A stretch of 18,812 nucleotides of DNA from Acidobacteriota bacterium (lineage in GTDB: Bacteria > Acidobacteriota > Blastocatellia > Pyrinomonadales > Pyrinomonadaceae), in the NCBI GenBank assembly GCA_003222935.1, contig QHXL01000050.1, positions 7,540 through 26,351 on the forward strand, read 5' to 3'. The notes under the pieces are model-generated. The model saw only the letters and a program-made list of their open reading frames with translations, was not told the origin of the DNA and made no database searches. A program made the position numbers and the translations under genes. Positions 1 through 7,240 of the stretch are shown here, piece by piece (within the stretch, counting starts at the first letter, position 1; each line of letters begins with the position of its first letter).

Positions 1-602
1 GAATGCAGATTCGAAACCATCACCTCGACCGGATCTCTGTAAAGAAAAACAAATGGAACTGTTGGGAAAATCCGTCTGAGCCGACTCATCTGTAACGAAC
101 TTGTGCAAGCGAACTTAACGAACAAATAGTTTTCGTTTCCCAATCGACGCTGACCGAATGCACTTATCGCCGCTTTGATAAGGACCATGTAAAGCAGTTC
201 TTTTCCAGAGTTGGGTCCGGAATCTGTAAAAAACCTGCTGACTAGCTTATCGATAACCGGCGCTTCGCTAACAACAATCGACCCGTCTAACGCTCGACAA
301 GCATTAGCTAGCAGCGTCGACCCACAACGCGACGAATGAAAAATAAAGGCGGATGGCTCCAGGTGATCCGAAATCTTTTCGAGTTGTAGCAAGGCGTCTA
401 ATTCTGTGAGCTGCGCGGGGAGTGTCTGAACAGCGGAGAGACGTTCGACGGTCTCGTGAAAAAACGGCTCCGTCAGAACCACGTTGGAGAAATCCATCCA
501 CGTCAATGCGGGACGCCCTTCATCAATAACTGCATCGACGGGAAGCCACGACTTTAACTGTTCGGGTTGTGTGGTGAAGGTAATGTCCGTGGAGTCGATC
601 AT
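1..602 (-). CDS. Sulfotransferase-like protein (C-terminus beyond left edge)
   Basis: Reading the minus strand from the ATG at 602 gives 200 uninterrupted residues that run off the left edge. Residues 86-100 (FIFHSSRCGSTLLAN) match the 5'-phosphosulfate-binding loop of PAPS-dependent sulfotransferases. Residues 183-198 (PFVFLYRDPVEVMVSN) match the 3'-phosphate-binding strand with its Arg-Asp. In the known family these bind PAPS, and the protein would move a sulfo group onto a hydroxyl or amine. A stop codon lies just upstream in frame, so the ATG at 602 is the first possible start; no good Shine-Dalgarno sequence is seen. It lies 52 bp after the radical SAM gene and is probably in its operon. 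Sulfotransferase genes recur as tailoring genes near RiPP clusters, so the substrate could be the peptide encoded at 2684-2866 (inference). The family call is fairly sure; the acceptor is unknown. Confidence 0.72.
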   Translation of the reverse strand, partial: MIDSTDITFTTQPEQLKSWLPVDAVIDEGRPALTWMDFSNVVLTEPFFHETVERLSAVQTLPAQLTELDALLQLEKISDHLEPSAFIFHSSRCGSTLLANACRALDGSIVVSEAPVIDKLVSRFFTDSGPNSGKELLYMVLIKAAISAFGQRRLGNENYLFVKFACTSSLQMSRLRRIFPTVPFVFLYRDPVEVMVSNLH

Positions 603-654
603 CTGGAGCTAACGTCTCAGGCAAGCGGCAGCGCGCTCTGCTCAGTTAACTTAA

Positions 655-1710
655 TCAAGAACTTTGCAAAACAGGAAGGGTTCTGGTGACGCCAACAGGC
701 AAATGCGTTTCGCGCCAGGGAAGTTTGCCAAATGTATCGAGGCAGAAGAGACAAGGTGAACTAACATAAGGGTCAATAACGGACTGCTTATCGACGGCTT
801 CGAGACGTTCACGACGAGCTTCTAATTGCCTGGCGCCGATTTGAGAGAGACGCGAGTAGGCCGTAGCAAAGTGTTCGTTGTTTAAATCGCCCACGACATC
901 CAATTCATCTGCGGAGCCACGAAAACCAGAAAGGTTGCAGCAAAGAGAGAGTCTGCCTTTATAGTCGACATTGCAGTTCACTCCAGCAAGTGCGGCACAT
1001 GGCGGCGCCGGATCAAGGTTGTGGTAACCAACGTCAATTCCAATATTCATCTTAAAGATGCGCGAAAGATTTGCGATCTCCTGATCGGCCTGCGCACGCT
1101 CGTCATACGTAAGCGCGGAAGCGGCCTCCACCTCGTTCGAAGTCGGCATGATGTGCGAGAAATTTAAGGCGGACGCACCCATGCGGGCGGCGAACAACGC
1201 TATTTGTTCGAGGTTTGGAATCGTATCGCGACGGATCCCGACTTTGATAACAAAGGGAATCTTCGCAACAAAGCAACGCGAAAAAGCTCGCACCAACCTG
1301 ACAAAAGATCCCGCACCGCGCCAGGCATCGTGACTCTCAGCAGTCGCGCCATCGAGACTGAACCCAATGTGAGTAATTGTTTGTTGATGCGCTAGAACAG
1401 TGGGCCAAATTTTTTCGAAGTGCCAGCCATTAGTTACAAAGCTCACTTTCACATCCTGAGCTTCCGAAACCTCAAGAATACGGCTGAAACCGGGATGAAG
1501 CGTTGGCTCACCGCCTGTAAACACGACCGCCGTGATACCGATCGACTCGCGCGCTTCAGCGATTATCTTTTGCAGAAGATCTGGTGATAGGAAGTTTGCC
1601 GGAGTGTGGTACAGCGCGTCTTCATCGCGCAGACAATAGCTGCAATGCAAGTTGCAGACGTTTGTCAGCTCAACAGTTATTCTTTTTGCACCGAACCCGT
1701 TATGTGCCAT
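655..1710 (-). CDS. Radical SAM protein with SPASM/twitch-like C-terminal cysteines
   Basis: This is a 351-residue radical SAM enzyme. Near the N-terminus, VCNLHCSYC supplies the CX3CX2C ligands for the [4Fe-4S]-SAM cluster, followed by FTGGEPTLHPGF, the GGE motif of the TIM barrel. The C-terminal part has more cysteines (CAALAGVNC, LCCN, CLFCLD), as in SPASM or twitch domains that hold auxiliary iron-sulfur clusters in peptide-modifying enzymes such as PqqE and the sactisynthases. The open frame extends upstream to 1848, but the ATG at 1710 is the sensible start: it begins MAHNGFGAKRITVELTNVC, putting the cluster motif at the usual distance, and it overlaps the end of the HPr-kinase-like gene by 11 bp (translational coupling). 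No N-terminal PqqD-like recognition domain is present, so a separate one would be needed if the substrate is a RiPP precursor. The specific reaction cannot be told. Confidence 0.85.
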   Translation of the reverse strand: MAHNGFGAKRITVELTNVCNLHCSYCLRDEDALYHTPANFLSPDLLQKIIAEARESIGITAVVFTGGEPTLHPGFSRILEVSEAQDVKVSFVTNGWHFEKIWPTVLAHQQTITHIGFSLDGATAESHDAWRGAGSFVRLVRAFSRCFVAKIPFVIKVGIRRDTIPNLEQIALFAARMGASALNFSHIMPTSNEVEAASALTYDERAQADQEIANLSRIFKMNIGIDVGYHNLDPAPPCAALAGVNCNVDYKGRLSLCCNLSGFRGSADELDVVGDLNNEHFATAYSRLSQIGARQLEARRERLEAVDKQSVIDPYVSSPCLFCLDTFGKLPWRETHLPVGVTRTLPVLQSS

Positions 1711-2657
1711 ATGACAATGCTGTCTCTGAAAACACGCTATGGACCAATTGGTCCGCACGGCCTGGCTGCTCCAACAAATCGTTGCCTGCGTGCAACTCAA
1801 AAGCCGCGGTTGAATTAGCCAGTCGACCCAGCACTCGAAGATGTTCAACTGACGTGGGCTTGTCGTACGAAGCCCAGGGACAAAGGCGCAAAAGTCTTGT
1901 CATTGATTCTTTCGCCGTCAATGGCACGACTCGACTGGACTGCTCTTGCGCAACCGAAGTGAAAAAGATCGCTCGGGGGGTGGCAGTTTGAACCTGTATC
2001 GAGGAGAAATGATCTTGCGGCGTGATTCGCTCTTTTGTCGATCGCACGACGCTTGAGCCTTGAATGTTTGCGGCGGCAATTGTCGTTGCTGTTAGTGCGA
2101 AGAACCGTCGAAAGGGTACTGCCTCAATATTTTGCTCAGTTTCGCGAAGCAGGAGAATATCATCGGAAAGGTAACTCCAGCCACAACGGGCGAGTAGTGA
2201 AGTTAATGTCGACTTCCCACTCCCCGAAGGACCGGCGATCATCACTGCAAGATTACTTCGCGGAGATACAACTCCAGCACTATGAATTTCGAAAACGTGA
2301 CAACGTCTCAACGTGGGTGAAAGCGCATGCGACAGCAATTGGGCCACAACCGGTGCGGCAATGTCGCACCAGCGACCCATCAATCTCTATGTAAAAGGAC
2401 CGATTATCCGTATGGCAAGTGCCACCGAGGGCGATTTCAAAGCTTGATAATCCGGAAGGTATGGCGGGCGACGAAACTCCGCAATGGACTCGAATGGTCG
2501 CATCGCAAGCGGCAGCATCGTCGATTGAGATTGGATCCAGGAACCAGCCCGAAAACAACGCCGAGACGGCATCAACGGACCACTCGTCGTGAGCTTCGAT
2601 AAGAACAACACGACCGGCAACTGTATAGAACATCTTAGTAGCCGGTCGTGTTAGCAA
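1700..2657 (-). pseudogene. HPr-kinase-like P-loop protein, interrupted by a frameshift near 2365-2392
   Basis: Two overlapping frames add up to one protein of the HprK-related family. The first (2657-2280) begins at a TTG with GGAG 7 nt upstream and gives the N-terminal domain, ending sensibly at SFYIEIDGSLV. The second (in frame from about 2390 to 1700) continues with DIAAPVVAQLLSHAL, the EIHSAGVV strand, the Walker A sequence AGPSGSGKST and then LSDDILLL, the order expected in the HPr kinase C-terminal fold. After the junction the first frame becomes meaningless and stops. One extra base around the GTGCGACATT stretch (about 2365-2371) explains it. In lasso clusters such as paeninodin, HprK-like kinases phosphorylate the peptide's C-terminal Ser; the adjacent Ser/Thr-rich peptide makes a similar role attractive (inference). 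It could be a true pseudogene, a sequencing error or, less likely, programmed frameshifting. Confidence 0.75.
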
Positions 2658-2683
2658 AATCGAACTCCGGAATTTGACCCGGG

Positions 2684-2866
2684 TTAGTTAGTTGAACCGC
2701 TGCTAACTGACTGGAAGAACGTTGTCGCTTCGAGCACATCGACCGGAGTTGAAACCTCAGGCTCAATAAACTGCTTTTTCGAAGTCGTCATGGGTTCCGC
2801 ACTCGAGTTTACTTCTAATTGTGTTAATGACTTATCTTGCACTGAAGAACTGTTTTGTTTAGCCAA
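2684..2866 (-). CDS. Putative RiPP precursor peptide (60 aa)
   Basis: A 60-residue peptide starts at TTG 2866 behind a consensus AGGAGG (9-nt spacing), the strongest ribosome binding site I found in the window. Residues 1-29 are polar and Ser-rich. Residues 30-48 (KKQFIEPEVSTPVDVLEAT) have a K-x-F-x-x-P-x-V layout recalling the YxxPxL leader motif that RiPP recognition elements bind, with Thr48 and Thr49 at its end. The tail is FFQSVSSGSTN, rich in Ser and Thr and without Cys. The position is typical of a precursor: alone behind a candidate promoter and 26 bp upstream of an HPr-kinase-like gene, a radical SAM gene and a sulfotransferase gene. A classical lasso core is unlikely, because the last 11 residues have no Asp or Glu at positions 7-9 for ring closure. 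No family is recognised; the precursor role is inference from size, layout and neighbours. Confidence 0.55.
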   Translation of the reverse strand: MAKQNSSSVQDKSLTQLEVNSSAEPMTTSKKQFIEPEVSTPVDVLEATTFFQSVSSGSTN

Positions 2867-2871
2867 GGTTC

Positions 2872-2880
2872 GCCGCCTCC
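2872..2880 (-). promoter_or_regulatory. Strong Shine-Dalgarno deciding the TTG start of the precursor-like gene
   Basis: On the minus strand TAGGAGGCG precedes the TTG at 2866; AGGAGG occupies about 2876-2881 and is 9 nt from the start. It outweighs the internal ATG at codon 26, which has no comparable site, and supports the full 60-residue product. Confidence 0.6.
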
Positions 2881-2896
2881 TAGAATATGGGTGATT

Positions 2897-2926
2897 ATCT
2901 TATGTCTTGACCGGATGCAATGGCAA
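2897..2926 (-). promoter_or_regulatory. Candidate sigma-70-type promoter for the precursor-like gene
   Basis: On the minus strand TTGCCA (2926-2921) and TAAGAT (2902-2897) are separated by 18 bp. Transcription would begin near 2890, giving a leader of roughly 25 nt before the TTG at 2866 with the AGGAGG inside it. It sits in the 102-bp gap after the STN-domain gene and could give the peptide more transcript than its neighbours. The match is by eye only. Confidence 0.33.
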
Positions 2927-2968
2927 TCAAAATCCCAACCATGCAAATGACCAAGGGGTTTTAGTGCT

Positions 2969-3841
2969 TCACAGACCCTGTTGTGCTGACTTGGTTGGAT
3001 CAGTCAAGACCAACCGCAGTACTCGTCTCTCCGCGTGTGTCAGATCTGCACGAAGAAAAAGTCGAACGTTAGGTGACAGTTTACGGACCGCATCCTCAAC
3101 TGACAGCTTTGTGATCTCGGTGTCTACGGTTTCTTTCGTGTCGTATTGGATATCTACCGGTATGCCCAGCTCTTCACCTATCTTGAGTAGTATCAAGGGC
3201 AGAGGCTGCTTTTTCGCTTTAACGCTGATGTTGTTGTCTTCAAAATGGACACGAAGTGGTTGTTCTTCCTGCTTCTTCTTTTGGTCGTCGTTTTGGGGTT
3301 CAACGCCATCTTCGGTGTCGCCTTCAATCAAGAGCGACTGTGTAGAACCGGGAATAACAGCCGTCAATGGTGGCTCACCCTGATTCTCGCCGTAGAAGAA
3401 AATCCCGAGAGGCTTCGGCATCCCTGAACCTGAATCAATCTCATAATCAATATAAACAGCGGGAGCCATCAACTGCATGGCTGGTTCCAGAGTCAACTCG
3501 CTGAATTCAATTGACACGAGCTCGTCCTTTAACGACGTACCAACGAAAACCTGGACTTTGAGCCGTTTAGCCATCTCCTCAGCCACTTCAGAGAGTCGGG
3601 CCTTTTCGGCCTTCAAACTGAGGTTGAGAATTGGCTTAGTTTTTACCGAGAGGGTAAAAGGCGGCTTGGGGGTGTTTTTCTCATTGCGAGGTGATGCTTC
3701 AGTCTTTTGACTGGCTGACTTATCAGCCGGGTCTGGCCTGGCCGGTTCTTGGCCAACGATTGCGGTGATCGAAAGCAGTCCGATTGCAACGAGCAACCCG
3801 ATAGTTCGAACACAATTAGAACCCAAACGATTAATATTCAA
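2969..3841 (-). CDS. Exported protein with two STN-like (secretin/TonB short N-terminal) domains
   Basis: This 290-residue protein begins with a signal peptide (hydrophobic stretch GLLVAIGLLSITAIVG at residues 15-30). A Pro/Lys-rich linker follows, then a first STN-like unit (residues ~70-135: SLKAEKARLSEVAEEMAKRL, then VSIEFSELTLEPAMQLMAP), a charged linker (QNDDQKKKQEEQ) and a second unit (residues ~205-272: NNISVKAKKQPLPLILLKIG, then TEITKLSVEDAVRKLSP). Each follows the STN pattern: a strand, a helix with 'pL..iL..ia', then 'v...l..lsveeAl..L'. STN domains occur at the N-terminus of secretins, TonB receptors and FecR-type regulators, but here there is no barrel or TonB box. It probably acts in the periplasm as a binding or scaffold module. 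The start is a TTG at 3841 with AAGGA 8 nt upstream. It directly precedes the precursor-like gene; a link to it is inference. Confidence 0.62.
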   Translation of the reverse strand: MNINRLGSNCVRTIGLLVAIGLLSITAIVGQEPARPDPADKSASQKTEASPRNEKNTPKPPFTLSVKTKPILNLSLKAEKARLSEVAEEMAKRLKVQVFVGTSLKDELVSIEFSELTLEPAMQLMAPAVYIDYEIDSGSGMPKPLGIFFYGENQGEPPLTAVIPGSTQSLLIEGDTEDGVEPQNDDQKKKQEEQPLRVHFEDNNISVKAKKQPLPLILLKIGEELGIPVDIQYDTKETVDTEITKLSVEDAVRKLSPNVRLFLRADLTHAERRVLRLVLTDPTKSAQQGL

Positions 3842-3929
3842 GCAAGAATTCCTTATATAACGAAGAGTAATCCCAAAGGTACGCTGTCTCTAAATTGACT
3901 GATATATCGATTTGAGACTGGTTACAGTG

Positions 3930-3958
3930 AAACTAGCACGCGAGAAAAAATACGTCAA
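3930..3958 (-). promoter_or_regulatory. Candidate promoter P1 upstream of the STN-domain gene
   Basis: On the minus strand TTGACG (3958-3953) and TAGTTT (3935-3930) are 17 bp apart, a good sigma-70-type layout with a near-consensus -35. Transcription would start near 3923, about 80 nt before the TTG start at 3841. Found by eye. Confidence 0.38.
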
Positions 3959-4021
3959 TTTCACGCAGAGACGACAACTGTCAAAAGAAGAAGCGGAACT
4001 ACACCCCGTGATTGAGCGCGA

Positions 4022-4050
4022 GACTAACAAAATTTTTGACAGAGCGTCAA
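4022..4050 (-). promoter_or_regulatory. Candidate promoter P2 with inverted repeat TTGAC-N5-GTCAA over the -35 box
   Basis: On the minus strand TTGACG (4050-4045) is followed after 17-18 bp by TTAGTC/TAGTCT. The -35 lies in one arm of a perfect 5-bp inverted repeat (TTGAC, 5-nt spacer, GTCAA; 4036-4050), which could be an operator. The P1 candidate 92 bp downstream has an identical -35 box. The arms are short enough to arise by chance. Confidence 0.28.
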
Positions 4051-4139
4051 TTTGTTTTCTGTGTTTAAATCCCTGCGACACACAACATTAACAAATAAAG
4101 TCGGGTCACGGCTGTTGGCCTCGGTCCGGTTTTCTTTTC

Positions 4140-5357
4140 TTACTGGTCACCATTTTTGCCGTGGAAAAGGACCTTTTGAATCTGCCCTCCGGTTTTGAAC
4201 AAAAGGCGGAAAGGTCTCATCAGGTAGTAACCAAAAGATAGGGATCCAGGTAAGGAAACTGCAGTGAGGTCTCCATCAGTCGGATTAAGGATGTGCCGGA
4301 AATAACGTGCCCGCGCCGGCCAGGATGGACGCACCAACAGATTGAATTTTAAGTGCTGTAACGACGAAGCTGGAATATGTTCGGTACCGCTCAGCAAAAA
4401 CTCTATAACAACATCCGCTAGCTTATCGATGGAAGAATCCCTTTCGATCTGTTGAACAACATGATCAGGTAGAGCGACACCTAAAAGTCTCCTGCACAGT
4501 TGTAAGCCCAGGAGAAAATTCCTCTCGATTTTTGTGGATCTCGCTCGCTGAAGAAGAATAGACCAATCCAGGTCATACCGACTTATGATCCAGGCCAGGT
4601 CGCAAATCCACAGCAGTTTCTCCCAGACGTGTCTTAAGGCATGGACCGATAGAGAGAAGAGCAAGTCTTCCGTCGAAAGAGTCTTGCTTTGAACGCCGTT
4701 TATTTCGATTGGGACCAGACCGCCCCAGAGATCATCAGCCTGGACCGACGACACAAAGAGCTGTGAAGCAACTTCCCAATGCAACTCCACAATCAACTGC
4801 CGGTTGCTGCGATGGAGCTGAAGATTGTGCTGAGTTTGCAGTAAGACTTTACGCTGACTAAGGTTGATCGACTTCGAGACCTCGTAACCGTCTGCCAAAA
4901 GCAAGTCGATCGACTTTGCCGCGTCTTCCCTCTTCACCATTACATCCAGATCCACAAAACGTCGGAGCGCCAGGTTGTTGTACGCAAACAACCCTAAGAC
5001 TGGGCCCTTGTAGGGAATCGCCTCAATGCCATTTTCGCCAAGCATTGCGAGCAACCGGGAAAGCTCGGCATTAAAGATCACGTTACGAGCTGCGTTGTCC
5101 TGGAAATATTTCTGAAGTCGCTGGAACGGTTGAGCCGGAACAATCTCTGCGGCTGTTTCCTGGAGACGGTAATAGAGCAGAGCTACAACCGAATGCCGTC
5201 GAGCTAATAGAAATAGGTATTCCCAATCCAGGTCTTGAGCGACGAGCGAGCGAATCCGATCACTTACGTGAGAATCGACTTGCGGTCGGACACAACACAG
5301 CAACAGTTCGTGTTCAGCACGATCGGTACTTTTCAATGTGGGTGTGGAAGACAACAC
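4140..5357 (-). CDS. Nucleotidyltransferase family protein (NTP_transf_5-like)
   Basis: A 405-residue protein. The signature of the uncharacterised nucleotidyltransferase family seen with lasso peptide and exopolysaccharide clusters is at residues 115-141: PYKGPVLGLFAYNN, then LRRFVDLDVMV, where Lys117-Gly118 and the Asp136/Asp138 pair would hold the metal and nucleotide. Helical parts on both sides (for example SVHALRHVWEKLLWICDLAW) also fit. It probably moves a nucleotide or similar group, but no substrate is proven for this group. The GTG start is 26 bp after the lepA stop with no obvious ribosome binding site, so it may be read through from lepA. The next genes downstream (STN protein, peptide, HPr-kinase-like, radical SAM, sulfotransferase) suggest that it belongs functionally to that locus (inference). 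The start codon is uncertain. Confidence 0.75.
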   Translation of the reverse strand: MLSSTPTLKSTDRAEHELLLCCVRPQVDSHVSDRIRSLVAQDLDWEYLFLLARRHSVVALLYYRLQETAAEIVPAQPFQRLQKYFQDNAARNVIFNAELSRLLAMLGENGIEAIPYKGPVLGLFAYNNLALRRFVDLDVMVKREDAAKSIDLLLADGYEVSKSINLSQRKVLLQTQHNLQLHRSNRQLIVELHWEVASQLFVSSVQADDLWGGLVPIEINGVQSKTLSTEDLLFSLSVHALRHVWEKLLWICDLAWIISRYDLDWSILLQRARSTKIERNFLLGLQLCRRLLGVALPDHVVQQIERDSSIDKLADVVIEFLLSGTEHIPASSLQHLKFNLLVRPSWPARARYFRHILNPTDGDLTAVSLPGSLSFGYYLMRPFRLLFKTGGQIQKVLFHGKNGDQ

Positions 5358-5383
5358 GGAAGACGAAACCGATTCGCGCAGGT

Positions 5384-7183
5384 CTATTCATTCACCTTCA
5401 ACACTGCGAGAAACGCCTCTTGTGGAATTTCGACGCGCCCGACTTTCTTCATTCGCTTCTTGCCCTCTTTCTGTTTCTCAAGCAACTTGCGTTTGCGCGA
5501 GATGTCGCCACCGTAGCACTTGGCAATTACGTTTTTGCCAAGCGCCTTGACGGTTTCGCGGGCAACCACCTTGTTACCGATTGCCGCTTGAATCGGCACT
5601 TCAAAAAGTTGGCGCGGTATTAACTGCTTCATCTTTTCAGCTAACGCACGGCCTTTGGTCTGCGAGGTGCTGCGATGAAGAATTAACGAAAGCGCGTCTA
5701 CCGGCTCACCAGCGACGACTACGTCGAGTTTGACTAAGTCGCTCTCCCAATAGCCGGCGAGGTTGTAGTCGAGAGAAGCGTATCCACGTGATACCGATTT
5801 CAAGCGATCGTAAAAGTCGAGCACAATTTCGTTGAGTGGCAATTCGTAAGTCAGCATCACCCGGTTTCCGGTGATGTACTCAAATCCTTTTTGCACACCT
5901 CGCTTCTCTTCAAGCAACGGCAATATTCCACCCAGGTAATCGTCTGGCGTCAGTATCACCGCTTTAATAACTGGCTCTTCAATCTTCACGATGCGACCCG
6001 GATCGGGCATCTTCGCAGGTGAGTCGATATCCTTAACCACTCCATCAGTCGTGGTGACGGTGTAACGAACACCCGGCGCCGTCGAAATCAGGTTGAGATT
6101 AAACTCACGCTCCAAACGCTCCTGCACGATTTCCATGTGCAAGAGACCAAGAAAGCCGCAACGAAAGCCAAACCCAAGTGCCGCGGAGGATTCAGGCTCG
6201 TAAAAAAACGAAGCGTCGTTTAGTCGTAACTTATCGAGTGCATCACGTAGCTCTTCGTACTGATTGGTATCAACCGGATATAGACCGGCAAAAACCATCG
6301 GTTTTATTTCCTGAAATCCCGGGAACGGTTCCGTTGTCGGTCGAGCAGCTTCCGTTATCGTATCGCCGATTTGGACATCGGCGACCGCTTTGATCGACGC
6401 GGTCAAAAACCCGACTTCACCAACACCAAGTTCGCCAATCGGAGTGGGTCGCGGTCGATTAACGCCAAGTGTCTCCACCTGATAGTCACGACCTGTGTTG
6501 AAGAACCTGATCTTCATTCCAGTGCGGACCGACCCGTCAATAACACGAAACAGAACGATCACTCCGCGATAAGAGTCGTACCACGAATCAAAGATCAGGG
6601 CCTTCAAAGGAGCTGACGGATCACCCCTGGGCGACGGGACATCTCGAACAATCGCTTCCAGTACTTCAGCAACCCCTTCACCGGTCTTAGCGCTGGTGAG
6701 AACTGCATTGTGTGTTTCCAACCCGATGAAGTGTTCTATTTGTTCGATCGCTTTATCCGGTTCCGCCCCTGGCAAGTCAATTTTATTGATGACGGGAATC
6801 AACTCGAGATTGTTTTCGATCGCAAGATAGGTATTAGCGAGCGTTTGAGCTTCAACTCCCTGTGATGCGTCGACGATCAATAAAGCACCTTCACAGGCAG
6901 ACAACGAACGCGACACTTCATAAGAAAAATCGACATGGCCGGGAGTATCGATCAGATTCAGCGTGTAAAGAACACCATCCTGTGCTTTGTAATCGAGCCT
7001 GACAGCATGGGACTTGATTGTGATTCCGCGTTCACGCTCAAGGTCCATGTTGTCGAGAACCTGGTTCTCCATCTCGCGTTCGGTTAACGCCCCGGTCAGT
7101 TCGAGTAGTCGATCGGCGAGCGTCGACTTACCGTGATCGATGTGAGCGATGATAGAAAAATTTCGAATTCGAGATGGATCCAT
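5384..7183 (-). CDS. lepA: Elongation factor 4 (LepA) GTPase
   Basis: A full-length, intact LepA of 599 residues, the normal size. The G domain begins [20 protein letters not shown] (G1 P-loop), followed by the RERGITIKS switch region, [11 protein letters not shown] (G3) and [13 protein letters not shown] (G4 plus the LepA linker). The LepA-specific C-terminal domain ends in [20 protein letters not shown] and the following [13 protein letters not shown], which contact the A site and peptidyl-transferase side of the ribosome. EF4 is a membrane-associated or cytoplasmic ribosomal GTPase implicated in back-translocation and initiation. It lies between a membrane-anchored Asn-rich protein and the nucleotidyltransferase gene, all on the same strand with short gaps (57 and 26 bp). 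The identification is secure. Confidence 0.98.
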   Translation of the reverse strand: MDPSRIRNFSIIAHIDHGKSTLADRLLELTGALTEREMENQVLDNMDLERERGITIKSHAVRLDYKAQDGVLYTLNLIDTPGHVDFSYEVSRSLSACEGALLIVDASQGVEAQTLANTYLAIENNLELIPVINKIDLPGAEPDKAIEQIEHFIGLETHNAVLTSAKTGEGVAEVLEAIVRDVPSPRGDPSAPLKALIFDSWYDSYRGVIVLFRVIDGSVRTGMKIRFFNTGRDYQVETLGVNRPRPTPIGELGVGEVGFLTASIKAVADVQIGDTITEAARPTTEPFPGFQEIKPMVFAGLYPVDTNQYEELRDALDKLRLNDASFFYEPESSAALGFGFRCGFLGLLHMEIVQERLEREFNLNLISTAPGVRYTVTTTDGVVKDIDSPAKMPDPGRIVKIEEPVIKAVILTPDDYLGGILPLLEEKRGVQKGFEYITGNRVMLTYELPLNEIVLDFYDRLKSVSRGYASLDYNLAGYWESDLVKLDVVVAGEPVDALSLILHRSTSQTKGRALAEKMKQLIPRQLFEVPIQAAIGNKVVARETVKALGKNVIAKCYGGDISRKRKLLEKQKEGKKRMKKVGRVEIPQEAFLAVLKVNE

Positions 7184-7240
7184 GAGCAGCTTGTACTTCG
7201 TACTTTCTTCGTTGAGTTTTGTTATTTGTCTTGCCAGGCT

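Larger units (their letters stand above)
3842..4139 (-). other. Intergenic regulatory stretch upstream of the STN/peptide/radical SAM genes
   Basis: About 300 bp with no convincing gene. It is richer in A and T than the neighbouring genes and holds two promoter-like pairs and an inverted repeat, listed separately. A 63-codon open frame at 3890-4081 (minus) shows no ribosome binding site or recognisable features and is not counted. No clear terminator for the upstream nucleotidyltransferase gene was found. Confidence 0.5.

Noticed and set aside
304..501. 65-aa minus-strand frame
   Set aside because: Shadow of the sulfotransferase-like frame, which has the conserved motifs.
1584..1991. 135-aa plus-strand frame opposite the kinase/radical SAM junction
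   Set aside because: Composition and lack of motifs show it is the reverse of real coding sequence.
2405..2420. Sigma-54 promoter (TGGCAC match on the minus strand)
   Set aside because: No TTGC at the required spacing and it lies within the HPr-kinase-like coding sequence.
2684..2866. Peptide as a classical lasso precursor
   Set aside because: The tail has no Asp or Glu at ring-closing positions and no asparagine-synthetase-like cyclase or transglutaminase-like protease is visible.
2907..3383. 158-aa plus-strand frame opposite the STN-domain gene
   Set aside because: Ser-rich antisense shadow; the minus frame has a signal peptide and domain structure.
3890..4081. 63-codon minus-strand frame in the intergenic region
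   Set aside because: No ribosome binding site, no recognisable motif, and it overlaps both promoter candidates; probably chance.
4080..4139. Terminator after the nucleotidyltransferase gene
   Set aside because: Only a weak GGCC/GGC pairing near 4110-4120 and no T-run on the minus strand; not supported.
5235..5623. Plus-strand frames around the lepA 3' end
   Set aside because: They lie opposite the conserved LepA C-terminal domain and the nucleotidyltransferase start; shadows.
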